55,146 nt of DNA from Promethearchaeota archaeon (lineage in GTDB: Archaea; Asgardarchaeota; Lokiarchaeia; Sigyniarchaeales; SOKP01). Of this stretch, positions 17,383 through 27,343 are shown piece after piece; position 1 is the first letter of the stretch; the number at the start of each line of letters is the position of its first letter. A program made the position numbers and the translations under genes. Where the stretch lies: assembly GCA_016839915.1 (NCBI GenBank), contig JAEOTH010000068.1, positions 1 through 55,146 on the forward strand, read 5' to 3'. The notes under the pieces are model-generated. The model was not told the origin of the DNA, did no database searches, and saw only the letters and a program-made list of their open reading frames with translations.

Positions 17383-19020
17383 TTAGGTAAACATATTTAA
17401 ATTTTCTCGAATTTTTCTTTCGATTGTCTCATTAAGTAGCATTTTTTCTCTTAATTTAGCAAGACCCAACTGAATTCTCTTTTTCAAGTTTGGATCTTTT
17501 GTTAAGTTTTTACTTTCACAGGAAAATTCAAAATTAGATCGTATAGCCATATCAGTATCAATTCTATCCTTTAGGTTGTTTTCCAGATTAATGAATGTAT
17601 CAGAAATATGAGCATATATATTATTCAGGTCATTGGTAATATAGCCTGGAAAAACGATATTCATGTATTCTTCCATCTTATCCTCATCCTCTATAAACAT
17701 AGCATAAATGGGCATATAGATCCATTGTATAGGTCTTGAAAATAAATCGGATTGATCGTCATTAAGAGACCATTCAGTTAATGCTTGAGCTTCATGTAAA
17801 CATATGCTTTGTTTTGTTTGCACAATTTCTTTAACTTTTGAAAACAAATCTTCTAATTGAGTTTTTGAATTATGTAATTGATAGAGTTTTTCTTGTTTTT
17901 CACTTTCAAAATCGGTTAGTCTTTTATCCCTATCTTTTAATTTTACATCTAAGGAATCTTTATAATATGCTAATTTTTGCTCTGCTTCGATATCAATTTG
18001 AGACGCACGGTCTTTTAATGCAATGAATTTTTGCTTTAAAGCTTCAACGGATTGTAAAAAATTGTTTCCTTCTTCTGTTAAGTAGTTAAATTGACTTTCG
18101 AAATGAGGTATTAGATCTTTGAAAACTCTACTCTTTAAAGAATCAGCACTTATAAAAAATTTATTTTTTTTTATTATTTCTTCAAGGTGCCTTTCAAGTG
18201 TTTTAAAGAGAGTGGAGATATTTTCAATTATCCTCTTTTTCTCGCTAACATTCCATTGATCAATTTTATCCAGTTCTATTTTTGTTAATTCATCTACTTG
18301 AATAGTATCAATAGATGAAGAAGTTTTATTTATTTGACTAGAATACCTTGTATCAATATCTTTTAATTGAACATTTAGGTCAATAAGCCATTTACTCACT
18401 TCTTTATTTATTAATTCAATTTGGGTTTTCCATCTTAATGCATTCCCCTTCATAGTATTGATTATTTGTCTATATTCTTCAGCAATATTTAATGCATTTT
18501 CCGTTGAGATTATGGTATCTAATACGGTGTAATCAGCAATTGGTTTATATTCAATAAGAGGGATAATTTTTATTAGAGTTTGAAGAAATTCCGGATTGAT
18601 TAAACCATCAATTTTAAGAGTGTGAAATTCAGATTCTTCTCCTTCACCAATTTTTTCTGCTTCTTTATCTTTATATGTTAAAATATCAGTTAGTACATTT
18701 AATAGTTCAACTTTAGATCTATTATCTATATTCCTAAGAATATGGCCAATTAGTGGTTGACGAGGGGGATTAGAAAATTTTCCTATGTTTTTAAATAAAT
18801 TCAAACCATCTAACATAATATGAGTACTAATAACTCCTTGGATACTCAATATTGGCCAAAGCAGTTTTGAAAAAGAAATAATTTTTTGATTTTTTTTTTC
18901 AATTTCTTTTGATAATAGATAAAAAGCAAGGGCTAATTCATCATTTCCCTGAACAGAGAGAGGGTATGAACCTTTTCTAATAAAAAACGGTAATAAATAT
19001 TGATTTCCGTGGACAGACAT
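17383..19020 (-). CDS. Large coiled-coil protein, function unknown
   Basis: A 545-residue protein I do not recognise. Residues 1-150 look globular and mixed (hydrophobic FFIRKG, a ILRNIDNRSKVELLNVLTDIL segment). From about 175 to 410 the sequence is dominated by long charged helices of coiled-coil type, for example EKKRIIENISTLFKTLERHL and SEKQEKLYQLHNSKTQLEDLF. A more conserved-looking compact C-terminus carries CLHEAQALTEW and RPIQWIYMPIYAMFIEDEDK before a basic helical tail. There is no signal peptide or membrane span. It is the middle gene of a three-gene minus-strand operon: membrane protein, this, GNAT. Coiled-coil length suggests a scaffold or oligomer; that is inference. Confidence 0.6.
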   Translation of the reverse strand: MSVHGNQYLLPFFIRKGSYPLSVQGNDELALAFYLLSKEIEKKNQKIISFSKLLWPILSIQGVISTHIMLDGLNLFKNIGKFSNPPRQPLIGHILRNIDNRSKVELLNVLTDILTYKDKEAEKIGEGEESEFHTLKIDGLINPEFLQTLIKIIPLIEYKPIADYTVLDTIISTENALNIAEEYRQIINTMKGNALRWKTQIELINKEVSKWLIDLNVQLKDIDTRYSSQINKTSSSIDTIQVDELTKIELDKIDQWNVSEKKRIIENISTLFKTLERHLEEIIKKNKFFISADSLKSRVFKDLIPHFESQFNYLTEEGNNFLQSVEALKQKFIALKDRASQIDIEAEQKLAYYKDSLDVKLKDRDKRLTDFESEKQEKLYQLHNSKTQLEDLFSKVKEIVQTKQSICLHEAQALTEWSLNDDQSDLFSRPIQWIYMPIYAMFIEDEDKMEEYMNIVFPGYITNDLNNIYAHISDTFINLENNLKDRIDTDMAIRSNFEFSCESKNLTKDPNLKKRIQLGLAKLREKMLLNETIERKIRENLNMFT

Positions 19021-19097
19021 TGAAATTATCTTTATTTTTTAATTAAATTTTTTATTATTTATTTTAATTATATTAAATAATAAAAAATACAACTTTA

Positions 19098-19952
19098 TTA
19101 TTTGAGTTGTTCGTAATTATTTGCAATTACTAATATAAGAAGTGCTAGTAATATTAGTAATGGAGGCATTACTGCTCTTAAATGGGGTAATGTTGCGACA
19201 TCTAGTACTCCTTGCATTATTCTCCCTCCAACAAAATAAAGTAGGAACCCAATTGCATTTAAAGCATATGATTTTCTTAATACTCCAAAAGTCTTCCAAG
19301 CTAGATATAGAAAGATAAAAGGAATCAAGACGAGAAACAATGGCATAAAAATAAAATTAAATAGAAATCTACCAAGAGGATATTCCCATGAACCAAATCT
19401 TACCAAAATTAATTCAACGCTAATGCCTGGATAATCGTCTAAAAAATCCGGATCCATAAATAATCCATCTGATAATGTTAAAGCGAGAATTCCTATAATT
19501 ATGGGAAGAACAAATAATCCTATCCGAATAATTAATTCGAGATTTTTTCTATTTTTAAACCATTCGATCAATGTTTTCTTTGCTTTAGTTTCCTCTTGTG
19601 TTTCAGGTGGAAATAAAAGAATTCCTAAAACTCCCACAGCACAAGCTACTCCCATCCAAGTAAAGAATGTAGCTAGTCGAAAATTTATCATTAAAAATGC
19701 AACAACTTGAGCATCATTCGTTCCGGTGAATAGTTCTGGACCAAAAAAGTAATAAACAATGAAAAACACTCGTGCAATGCCAAAACATAGAAAAAATAAG
19801 CTAAAAAACAACCAATACGACTTCTTTGAAGTTCTGTATCGTATGAATAGGAAATAGAAAAATAATAAAAAGAAATACCCAACTATAATGAAATAGAGCC
19901 CCATTTCTATTGCTTCCCAGAAACCAAGATATTGGAAATCTTGAAATAACAT
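19098..19952 (-). CDS. Multi-pass membrane protein, function unknown
   Basis: A 284-residue integral membrane protein. I count about seven hydrophobic segments: YFIIVGYFFLLFFYFLF, YWLFFSLFFLCFGIARVFF, a LATFFTWMGVACAVGVLGIL segment, LELIIRIGLFVLPIIIGILAL, LFNFIFMPLFLVLIPFIFLYL, YALNAIGFLLYFVGG and LLILLALLILVIANN. The loop after the fourth is acidic. No channel, transporter or enzyme motif is obvious. It is probably the first gene of the operon with the coiled-coil and GNAT genes, so it could be the membrane anchor for them. That link rests on gene order only. Confidence 0.65.
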   Translation of the reverse strand: MLFQDFQYLGFWEAIEMGLYFIIVGYFFLLFFYFLFIRYRTSKKSYWLFFSLFFLCFGIARVFFIVYYFFGPELFTGTNDAQVVAFLMINFRLATFFTWMGVACAVGVLGILLFPPETQEETKAKKTLIEWFKNRKNLELIIRIGLFVLPIIIGILALTLSDGLFMDPDFLDDYPGISVELILVRFGSWEYPLGRFLFNFIFMPLFLVLIPFIFLYLAWKTFGVLRKSYALNAIGFLLYFVGGRIMQGVLDVATLPHLRAVMPPLLILLALLILVIANNYEQLK

Positions 19953-20081
19953 AATTTATCAATTTTAATTTTAACTTTAAAAAAAATATAATAATATTAT
20001 TATATTCCTATTATAAAAATTTATTTTAATTTACATGGGATTTCTTAAAATACAAATAAGATACTACACTTTTTATTATGT

Positions 20082-21563
20082 ATGAAGATTGAGGATAACT
20101 TAGAAACATTTAATTCATTACTTAAACGTAGAGGTTTTATATGGGGGCCTTCTCCAGAAATTTATGGTGGGCTCGCAGGATTTTACTCTTATGGACCCGC
20201 TGGAATGGCTCTGAAAAATAACATTTTAACTCTGTTTAGGCGTGAATTACGATATTTTGGATTCGGAGAAGTTGAATGTCCGACGATTATGCCAGAAATT
20301 GTATGGGTTGCATCTGGACATTTGGAGCGTTTTATTGATCCTGTAATTAGGTGTGAAAAATGTAGTACTCTATATAGAGCTGATAAATTCCTTCAAGAAG
20401 AGCTTCCAGATCAAATGATAGAAGGATTATCATTCCAAGAGATGGAGAAATTAATTCAGAATAACAATTTAATCTGCCCAAAATGTAATACTCCTTTAAG
20501 TAAAATAGAAGAATATAATTTAATGCTAAAAACGCAAGTGGGTAATAATGTTACTGCATATTTACGACCGGAAACAGCCACAACAACCTATCTATTATTC
20601 AATCGGTTGGATCAAGACGCTAGAAGACAATATCCCATCAAAGTTTATCAATATGGGAAAGCATATCGCAATGAGATCTCTCCACGACAAGGAGTTCTTC
20701 GAATGAGAGCATTTGATCAATTTGAACTACAAATGTTTATAGGTAAAAAGCAAGAGATGGTATTTGAAGATTATGAAGAAAATAAAAAGAAAATATTACC
20801 GTTATTAGATTGGAAACTTCAAGAGAAAAAAATAGATAGGCCTCAAATCATTTCGCTTGAAAAAGCAATTGTTCAAAAAATTCTTAAAAAGCCTGCATAT
20901 GCTTATTGTCTTTATATCGCATATTATTTAACCAAAATATTGGGGATTCCTGAAGAAGTTATTAGATATAGACAGCACTCAATAAATGAACGTGCTCATT
21001 ATGCTGATGATGCATGGGATTTGGAGATTAATACAAAACAATTTGGATGGGTCGAAATTTGTGGAGTGCATGATCGTACTAATTATGATTTAAAAAGACA
21101 TTCCGAATTTTCGAACCAAAATTTTGAAGTAAGTTTAAGTTTTGATTCAGAAATTAAAGAAATACCACAAGTTCTTGAAATTGCTTTTGGAATTGACAGG
21201 ATCATATATAGTTTACTTGAAACAAATTATAATGTAGAGGAAGGAAGGATCATTTTGAAATTGGCACCCAATTTAGCTCCAAATACGGTAGCTGTCTTTC
21301 CACTCGTTAAAAATAAAAAAAATATTAGAGCTTTAGCATTAAAGATTCATAGAAATTTATTAGAAAACCGTATTAGCTCTTTTTATGATGTTGCAGGATC
21401 TATTGGAAAAAGATATAGAAGACAAGACGAAATTGGTACGAATTATTGTATAACTATTGATTATGAATCTATTGAAGATAATGCTGTAACTCTAAGAGAT
21501 AGAGATACAATGAAACAAGAAAGAGTTAACATTAAAGAATTAGTTGATATTTTAAAAATGTAA
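20082..21563 (+). CDS. glyS: Glycyl-tRNA synthetase, class II, archaeal/eukaryotic dimeric type
   Basis: A 493-residue class II synthetase. Seen: N-terminal SLLKRRGFIWGPSPEIYGG, the family start, with the class II core FYSYGPAGMALKNNI; a zinc-binding insertion with CEKC (about 91-94) and CPKC; motif 2 region YQYGKAYRNEISPRQGVLRM; motif 3 around VLEIAFGIDRIIYSLLE; and the C-terminal anticodon-binding domain from about 405. It charges tRNA-Gly for translation in the cytosol. Length is somewhat shorter than many archaeal versions (about 550-570). It is a solitary gene between the unknown membrane operon and the surface protein genes. Confidence in function is high. Confidence 0.97.
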   Translation: MKIEDNLETFNSLLKRRGFIWGPSPEIYGGLAGFYSYGPAGMALKNNILTLFRRELRYFGFGEVECPTIMPEIVWVASGHLERFIDPVIRCEKCSTLYRADKFLQEELPDQMIEGLSFQEMEKLIQNNNLICPKCNTPLSKIEEYNLMLKTQVGNNVTAYLRPETATTTYLLFNRLDQDARRQYPIKVYQYGKAYRNEISPRQGVLRMRAFDQFELQMFIGKKQEMVFEDYEENKKKILPLLDWKLQEKKIDRPQIISLEKAIVQKILKKPAYAYCLYIAYYLTKILGIPEEVIRYRQHSINERAHYADDAWDLEINTKQFGWVEICGVHDRTNYDLKRHSEFSNQNFEVSLSFDSEIKEIPQVLEIAFGIDRIIYSLLETNYNVEEGRIILKLAPNLAPNTVAVFPLVKNKKNIRALALKIHRNLLENRISSFYDVAGSIGKRYRRQDEIGTNYCITIDYESIEDNAVTLRDRDTMKQERVNIKELVDILKM

Positions 21564-21775
21564 TTTAATTTTACAGAATCCTTCTTTTATTTGGAACTTA
21601 TATTCAATTATTATATAAATGTTTTAAAATAAGAAAAGATTCTAATCTTAATCATAAATATTAAGATCTAATAGTAAAGTTCCAAAAAAATTTTAAAGAG
21701 AAGGATTTTTTACAAATATAATTTAAAAAGTAAACTTTTAATACATGAAGTTTAATCGTTTAGTTTAAAGTAAAA

Positions 21776-24550
21776 ATGAGATTTTTAGACTTGCAAAATA
21801 TTGGAAAGAAAAAATGTAAGAAAAACCAAAATCTAAAGATTTTCTTATGTTTATTCTTCACATCAATAATTTTACTGAACTTTTTATATACCAATAATGG
21901 ATATTTTATAAATTATTCTGGAGAAGTCTTAACTCTTGACACAGAAACTTATAAAGAGACAAGTTTAAATAGTTTAAGAACGTCAACAGGAACTTCCATG
22001 CTTCAAAACCCATTTACTGAAAACTTTGATGCTGTGCGCAACTTTTTTGAGAATAAATATCAATCAAGTTTGGATTTTAGCATATCTACTTATTTTAGAT
22101 ATGGAGATACTGATGGAGATATAACTGATGATACAATTTTTTCAGAGGATAACTTACTTTATTATAAGTCATTAATGAAATCAGAAATCAATGAAATTGA
22201 AACTTTTGATACATATTTAAGTCTAAAGGAGACTCCTTTATGGTATGAAGGCAATTATAATGAATACCAATATGGATATGTGAAATCAATTGATAATTCA
22301 ACGGGACAAGTAAAGGATGACGATCGTTATTTAGTTGATAATTTAATACCAGTTTTTCTCTTAATCGAAAATATTGAAGAAGATATTGATGATATATTGA
22401 TAAATGGAAAAAAACCAGAAGATTCAATTGATGAGATTTTTTATTTAATAAACTCTACTGATTTTTGGGAGGAAACTAGTAGTGGATTCTATCATCATAA
22501 TTCAACAACAGATAAATATACGGAGAGTAATTTTTTCGCTATATTAGCAAATCTCCTAATCCATCGAACTTATCGTAAACTCAATTTAGACAACTTAATA
22601 AGGGACAGAGCTTACGAATTAGCAAACCTCACCATGATTGCTTTGGATAATTACATGTGGGATTCAAGTGATAATGCATTTTATCATCATGCTAATACTA
22701 ATTGGAACCCTTTTGTTGTGACTGGGGGCGCGAATTTTCATTTAAGTACGAATGCTTTAGGAATTATAACACTATTAGAATTTTGGATTGAATCAGGTAT
22801 GATAAATGATTCTTCCTATTTCCAAAATGCTCTAGATCTTTTTGAAAGTCTAGAATATCTATGGAATGGAAATCTTTATAGGAATATTGCAGATCCTGAC
22901 TTCGCTGGAATTATTGATGCCAATTTAAATCTTGATTCGAATGCAATGATGATGAGCGCATGCTTGAAATTATTTGAAGTTACAGGCAATATTTCTTACT
23001 ACGAAAGAGCTCTAGATATTTATGATTATTTTGAATTGAATTTCTATAATAATAATGCTTATGATTTTGGTTCCGCAGATACTAGTAAAAATTTACTTTC
23101 GAACCTTAAAGTGCGGGAAGCATACTTAGATGCAATTGAAATTTATAATAGTACAGTCATAAATTCAAGATATAATGTATCGAATACTGTGCCTGATTTT
23201 ATCTTTAATCAAGATGTAATGAATTTAACCTCCACTTATTCTTTTGAGAAAACTCAGGAGTATTTCGATCCGATAGGTAAAGAATATCTACCTTTTACAG
23301 TACAGCATAACATTACAGATGCAAATATTAATTATCTTTTTAAATATCCAAATGGAACTTTTCTTACTCTATTTGAAAATCAAATTAATAGTCCAGCTGC
23401 TTCTCATACCCTTCTTTATGATATAAATGATATTTTACCCATAGGTGATGGATATCAAATTTATATTTGGGCGAATAAATCATATTTTAAAATGGCAACT
23501 CTCATAAAGCATTTCAATGTGACATCCGGATTAATTCTTGAGGCAATTGAGAGCTTACCGAATACTCTATATCAAGGACAAGTTATTAATGTATCTCTTT
23601 TAATCAATTATATACGTAATGATAATTTAACGTTAACCGCTTCTTTAAAGGGCCAAGAAATTAAGAATTTTCCCTCTCAGGAAATTAATTTTACTTCATC
23701 AAAAATTATACTTATATCATTTAACCTTACTGCCAAATTGGGAGCTATTCCTGGAAGCAGTGAAATAACTTTCAATATTAAGAAAGGAAATTTATATTAC
23801 TTTCAATACCAAAGGACAATTCAAATCGGATACTCATTTGATTATAGCAATTTAATCCATCAGAGTAACGTAGTTAAAGGAGAACATATATTTGTATCCA
23901 TGAGTTTGATAAATTTTCTCCCCAATGCCACTCAATCTTTAAACGTAAGCTTTATGGGCATTACTGAAAATAGTATTGAAGAATATATAGTAGAAGAATT
24001 TCTAGAGGAAAATGAAATAAAAACTGTCGCATATTATTTAAAATCTTTAGAATCCATTACGAATGATACTATCAGAATAAGAATGAGAATCCTTATAAAT
24101 ACCACAGAATATTATTCTAAACAATTTACAGTTAACATTATTCCTAAATATGAAATAATCAGTGCTTCATTTCCTGAAAAAATCCCACAAGGTGCTTCTG
24201 CGTACTTGATAATTATAATCAAAAACAATCAAGAAAATCCAGAAGAATTTTCTTTGCATATAAATGGTAGACAATACACTACCAATATAGATGAGTTGAA
24301 TACTGGAGAAAATTCAATAGTAACAACCCTAATACCTACTATTAACCCCTATGAATTTGGGACTAAAAAATATAGAGTTGTTTTAAAAGATAGTGAAAAT
24401 GAAGAAATTGCCTTGTTTTATTTTGAAGTAACTTTAGAACTCTCCGCTTTAAATTTAGTTTTGTTTTATGTATTACCTATTCTGGTTCCTGTTGGAATCA
24501 TTCTGTTTTTCAAAAATAAAGAAATAAAGCATAAGAAATTAAGAAGATGA
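21776..24550 (+). CDS. Large secreted surface protein with helical toroid-like domain, C-terminal membrane anchor
   Basis: A 924-residue exported protein. A hydrophobic stretch (FLCLFFTSIILLNFLY, about 23-38) acts as signal peptide or anchor. Residues about 85-470 are helix-rich with repeated Trp/Tyr-His motifs (SGFYHH, NAFYHH, YERALDIYDYF), resembling an alpha/alpha toroid such as GlcNAc-2-epimerase or six-hairpin glycosidase folds; this is a guess from pattern. From 480 on the protein is beta-rich with many N-x-S/T sites, typical of archaeal glycoproteins, and ends in a membrane helix (LNLVLFYVLPILVPVGIILF) and basic tail. The next gene begins nine bases later, so both are likely co-expressed parts of the cell surface. 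Confidence 0.78.
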   Translation: MRFLDLQNIGKKKCKKNQNLKIFLCLFFTSIILLNFLYTNNGYFINYSGEVLTLDTETYKETSLNSLRTSTGTSMLQNPFTENFDAVRNFFENKYQSSLDFSISTYFRYGDTDGDITDDTIFSEDNLLYYKSLMKSEINEIETFDTYLSLKETPLWYEGNYNEYQYGYVKSIDNSTGQVKDDDRYLVDNLIPVFLLIENIEEDIDDILINGKKPEDSIDEIFYLINSTDFWEETSSGFYHHNSTTDKYTESNFFAILANLLIHRTYRKLNLDNLIRDRAYELANLTMIALDNYMWDSSDNAFYHHANTNWNPFVVTGGANFHLSTNALGIITLLEFWIESGMINDSSYFQNALDLFESLEYLWNGNLYRNIADPDFAGIIDANLNLDSNAMMMSACLKLFEVTGNISYYERALDIYDYFELNFYNNNAYDFGSADTSKNLLSNLKVREAYLDAIEIYNSTVINSRYNVSNTVPDFIFNQDVMNLTSTYSFEKTQEYFDPIGKEYLPFTVQHNITDANINYLFKYPNGTFLTLFENQINSPAASHTLLYDINDILPIGDGYQIYIWANKSYFKMATLIKHFNVTSGLILEAIESLPNTLYQGQVINVSLLINYIRNDNLTLTASLKGQEIKNFPSQEINFTSSKIILISFNLTAKLGAIPGSSEITFNIKKGNLYYFQYQRTIQIGYSFDYSNLIHQSNVVKGEHIFVSMSLINFLPNATQSLNVSFMGITENSIEEYIVEEFLEENEIKTVAYYLKSLESITNDTIRIRMRILINTTEYYSKQFTVNIIPKYEIISASFPEKIPQGASAYLIIIIKNNQENPEEFSLHINGRQYTTNIDELNTGENSIVTTLIPTINPYEFGTKKYRVVLKDSENEEIALFYFEVTLELSALNLVLFYVLPILVPVGIILFFKNKEIKHKKLRR

Positions 24551-24559
24551 GTAAAAACG

Positions 24560-26230
24560 ATGAAGAATCGACACAAAAAATTAGTATTAATTTTTTCTAT
24601 TTTATTAGGATTTTTCTTTAATATCGCGCTATTGTCACAAGATAATTCATATGTTTTAAATGAGAATGAGGAATTCATTAATCCTGAATTGGCAGCTCCT
24701 TTAAAATACTCTGATATACTTATAAACGACACAAAAGTATATCGGTTATTTGAACATGTTAATTTCACCATTTACACCTCTGATTTTATTGACACCGACC
24801 ATGTAACAATGCAAATTTCATTTAGTAATGATTCTGTTAGATATTATAGTATGAATTTGGTAGATCCTAATGAATATTACTATAACTTTAAACCAGAATA
24901 TAATGCACCTTTAGAATTTCAAAATGTGAGTTTCCTAATTTACGATGATACCCATACACTGTTAAATGATCACACTAGTTATACAAATTTTACAATTAAG
25001 ACTAATTATTTGTTGAATTTTGATCGTCCTGAATATTATATAGGGGATAATTTAACTGCAACCTTGCTTGTGAGCAATTTTAGTAGTTATGATTTTCAAT
25101 GGAATTTTACTGTTGTTGATACTGTGAATGAGCTAACACAAAATAATTTATTGAATTTAGAAAATAATCTTGTTCAATATAGTATACCTATAGATAATGA
25201 AACATTCAGTTTAGTAGAAAAAACCTACTATATTAAGCTAAATATGTCAGACAAGAATAGTGGAAAAAAAGCAGCAGCATACTTTCCTTTCGATGTAAGA
25301 AATAATGTTCCAATAATTACATCTGATATTATTTTCTCTCCGAATGAAATCTATAGAACTGATCAGTGCACAATTTCATTAAATGCTACGGATATAGAAA
25401 CATTACCAGAAGATCTCAGTATCACGATGTATGTTCAAGATGCTGAAGGAGTAGATGTCCTTGAAGAATCAGTAAGCTATGATAGTGAAAATTCTTTCTC
25501 AGACACATTTAGTATTGATTCGAGCAATCCTGTGGGTAACTATAGAATTAATATTACTGTGAGGGATGAGGATGGAGGACAATCTTCAAAGGTAACTTTT
25601 CTTAAAGTGAAAAACAATCTACCTGAAATTCATAGTTATAAAATAAACGGAATGTCTATGGATCAAAGTATTTCCATACGATATGGTGAAAATTTGATAT
25701 TTTCCTTTAATGTATCAGATATAGAGGGAGTAGCCTATATTAGAGTTGCTCTTCTAAATGAAAATAATGAATGGTTTAATATCACTAGAGCTTATAAAGG
25801 AGAAGATACAGAAATCTCTATAAGAACAGTTCAATTATTAACTGGAACTTGGTTTGTCTATATATATGTTATAGATTCAGATGGTGCTATAGCAAGCCTT
25901 ATTGATGATTATGATAAAGCACCTCAAGGAATCCGTATAATTCCTGATATTTTAAGTGATTATCTACCTTGGATCGTATTCTTTTTTGGGTTAAGTTTGG
26001 GGATTATTTTTGGCATTGGTATTATACACAAGTATTTTAAATCAAAATTTGTTGAACCTGAAAGAATTTCTCCTGAAAAGAAGAAACCAGCTAAGGAAAA
26101 AACTAAGAAAAAAACCAAAACTAAGCCAAGTAAAGAGGAATTCGAGAAAAAAGAGATTGAAGAGTTGAAAATTAAGAAAGAAGAAGAAAAAGATGAAGTT
26201 CCCAAACGAAAAATAAAAAGAAAATTATAA
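24560..26230 (+). CDS. Secreted Ig/cadherin-like surface protein with C-terminal membrane helix and Lys/Glu-rich tail
   Basis: A 556-residue type I membrane protein. Signal peptide: KKLVLIFSILLGFFFNIALL. Residues 45-460 form several beta-sandwich units of Ig/cadherin type, visible as repeating runs ending in SIRYGENLIFSFNVSDIEGV-like strands, with about fifteen N-x-S/T sites. One membrane helix (WIVFFFGLSLGIIFGIGII, about 468-486) is followed by a 65-residue cytosolic tail almost entirely Lys and Glu (KKKPAKEKTKKKTKTK). This layout, extracellular adhesion-like domains and a charged cytosolic tail, is unusual and recalls cell-surface receptors or anchors for cytoskeletal elements; that last point is only speculation. 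Partner of the preceding surface gene. Confidence 0.78.
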   Translation: MKNRHKKLVLIFSILLGFFFNIALLSQDNSYVLNENEEFINPELAAPLKYSDILINDTKVYRLFEHVNFTIYTSDFIDTDHVTMQISFSNDSVRYYSMNLVDPNEYYYNFKPEYNAPLEFQNVSFLIYDDTHTLLNDHTSYTNFTIKTNYLLNFDRPEYYIGDNLTATLLVSNFSSYDFQWNFTVVDTVNELTQNNLLNLENNLVQYSIPIDNETFSLVEKTYYIKLNMSDKNSGKKAAAYFPFDVRNNVPIITSDIIFSPNEIYRTDQCTISLNATDIETLPEDLSITMYVQDAEGVDVLEESVSYDSENSFSDTFSIDSSNPVGNYRINITVRDEDGGQSSKVTFLKVKNNLPEIHSYKINGMSMDQSISIRYGENLIFSFNVSDIEGVAYIRVALLNENNEWFNITRAYKGEDTEISIRTVQLLTGTWFVYIYVIDSDGAIASLIDDYDKAPQGIRIIPDILSDYLPWIVFFFGLSLGIIFGIGIIHKYFKSKFVEPERISPEKKKPAKEKTKKKTKTKPSKEEFEKKEIEELKIKKEEEKDEVPKRKIKRKL

Positions 26231-26257
26231 AATTAAATTTTTTTCTGATTTATATTA

Positions 26258-27169
26258 TTACCTAAGAATTTCATGAAGGTTATACTGGAATTTTCCCAGA
26301 TTTCCTCCGTAATTTCCTGCTGATATACGATTTACCCCGGGAATCTTAACAGCTGCATTAATTCCTACTTTCATAGCAGTTTTAATTGCTTCTTCTGTAG
26401 CACCATCAAATATTATTTCATAAACACATTTATCTTCTTCCCTTAATTGTGAATTATCTATTTTTCCTCTTAATGTTGGGCATAGAGGTTCATTAGTAGA
26501 AGCATTAAGAAAGCTATATTTCGATCCCACTTTTGATCCCGAACGTACAATACCGCCTGGAAATGGAGTTATTACATTAGGAAGATCTTTTACAGCCTCT
26601 ATTGCCTTTTGAGCTGCTTCTAAAGTCGAATCTTGATCTTTTCCAATTATTAAGAAATTACCTCCGGCTATACCTTTCCCAACCTTCGCTATACTTTGAA
26701 CAATAAATTCACCCTCCATTACAGGAATTGCCCATGCTTCAAAAGGAAATTTACTCTCAATTTTCTCTTGGAAACCATCACCAAAAAACTTAAGATTCGC
26801 ACCTAATTTTATTTCAAATTCTTTTTCTGGATTTAATGATACTTCCAAAGCATCAAAACAAGCAGTTGTGGGACAAGTAAAAACGCATTGCCCAATTCGA
26901 TTCATTACCACTTTACTCATTTCTTCAGTCTTATTTTTAAAAAACATTAAGACTACGCCAAGACGATTATCAGGTGTTTGATCTGGTGACACTAATATAT
27001 CTACTCCTGCTTCAGCATCACAATGAATAGTTGAAGTCCCATACCCAGTTGTAACATTAGCAGCAATTTTAACCCATTTTTCATTTTTTGCAGTTACTAA
27101 AATTCTACTAAAAGCTGCTCCAAATGCTTCACAGAAGGTATCTTCAATCTCTACACCATTTATCTCCAT
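26258..27169 (-). CDS. ftr: Formylmethanofuran--tetrahydromethanopterin N-formyltransferase
   Basis: A 303-residue Ftr. Seen: N-terminal IEDTFCEAFGAAFSRILVTA, the VLMFFKNK stretch, IGQCVFTCPTTACFD, and the C-terminal GVNRISAGNYGGNLGKF, all family-typical. Known reaction: transfer of the formyl group from formyl-methanofuran to tetrahydromethanopterin, the second step of the archaeal C1 branch of the Wood-Ljungdahl pathway, or the reverse when oxidising C1 units. Length matches the family. A strong ribosome site (AAGGAGGA, 27179-27186) supports the start. It is divergent from mtd, with a 174-base gap that holds both promoters. Confidence 0.96.
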   Translation of the reverse strand: MEINGVEIEDTFCEAFGAAFSRILVTAKNEKWVKIAANVTTGYGTSTIHCDAEAGVDILVSPDQTPDNRLGVVLMFFKNKTEEMSKVVMNRIGQCVFTCPTTACFDALEVSLNPEKEFEIKLGANLKFFGDGFQEKIESKFPFEAWAIPVMEGEFIVQSIAKVGKGIAGGNFLIIGKDQDSTLEAAQKAIEAVKDLPNVITPFPGGIVRSGSKVGSKYSFLNASTNEPLCPTLRGKIDNSQLREEDKCVYEIIFDGATEEAIKTAMKVGINAAVKIPGVNRISAGNYGGNLGKFQYNLHEILR

Positions 27170-27343
27170 TTTTATTAATCCTCCTTAAAATTATATTTCT
27201 TAATTCTAAATTTTGTTAATTTGTATTAACTGATAGCGTTCGATGTTATATAAAATTTTAAAAAAAAAATAAAAACATTGTAAAATTGTAAGGTAATATA
27301 ATTCTAATTATAATATTAATGTACACAAAAAAAGTTGATTAAA

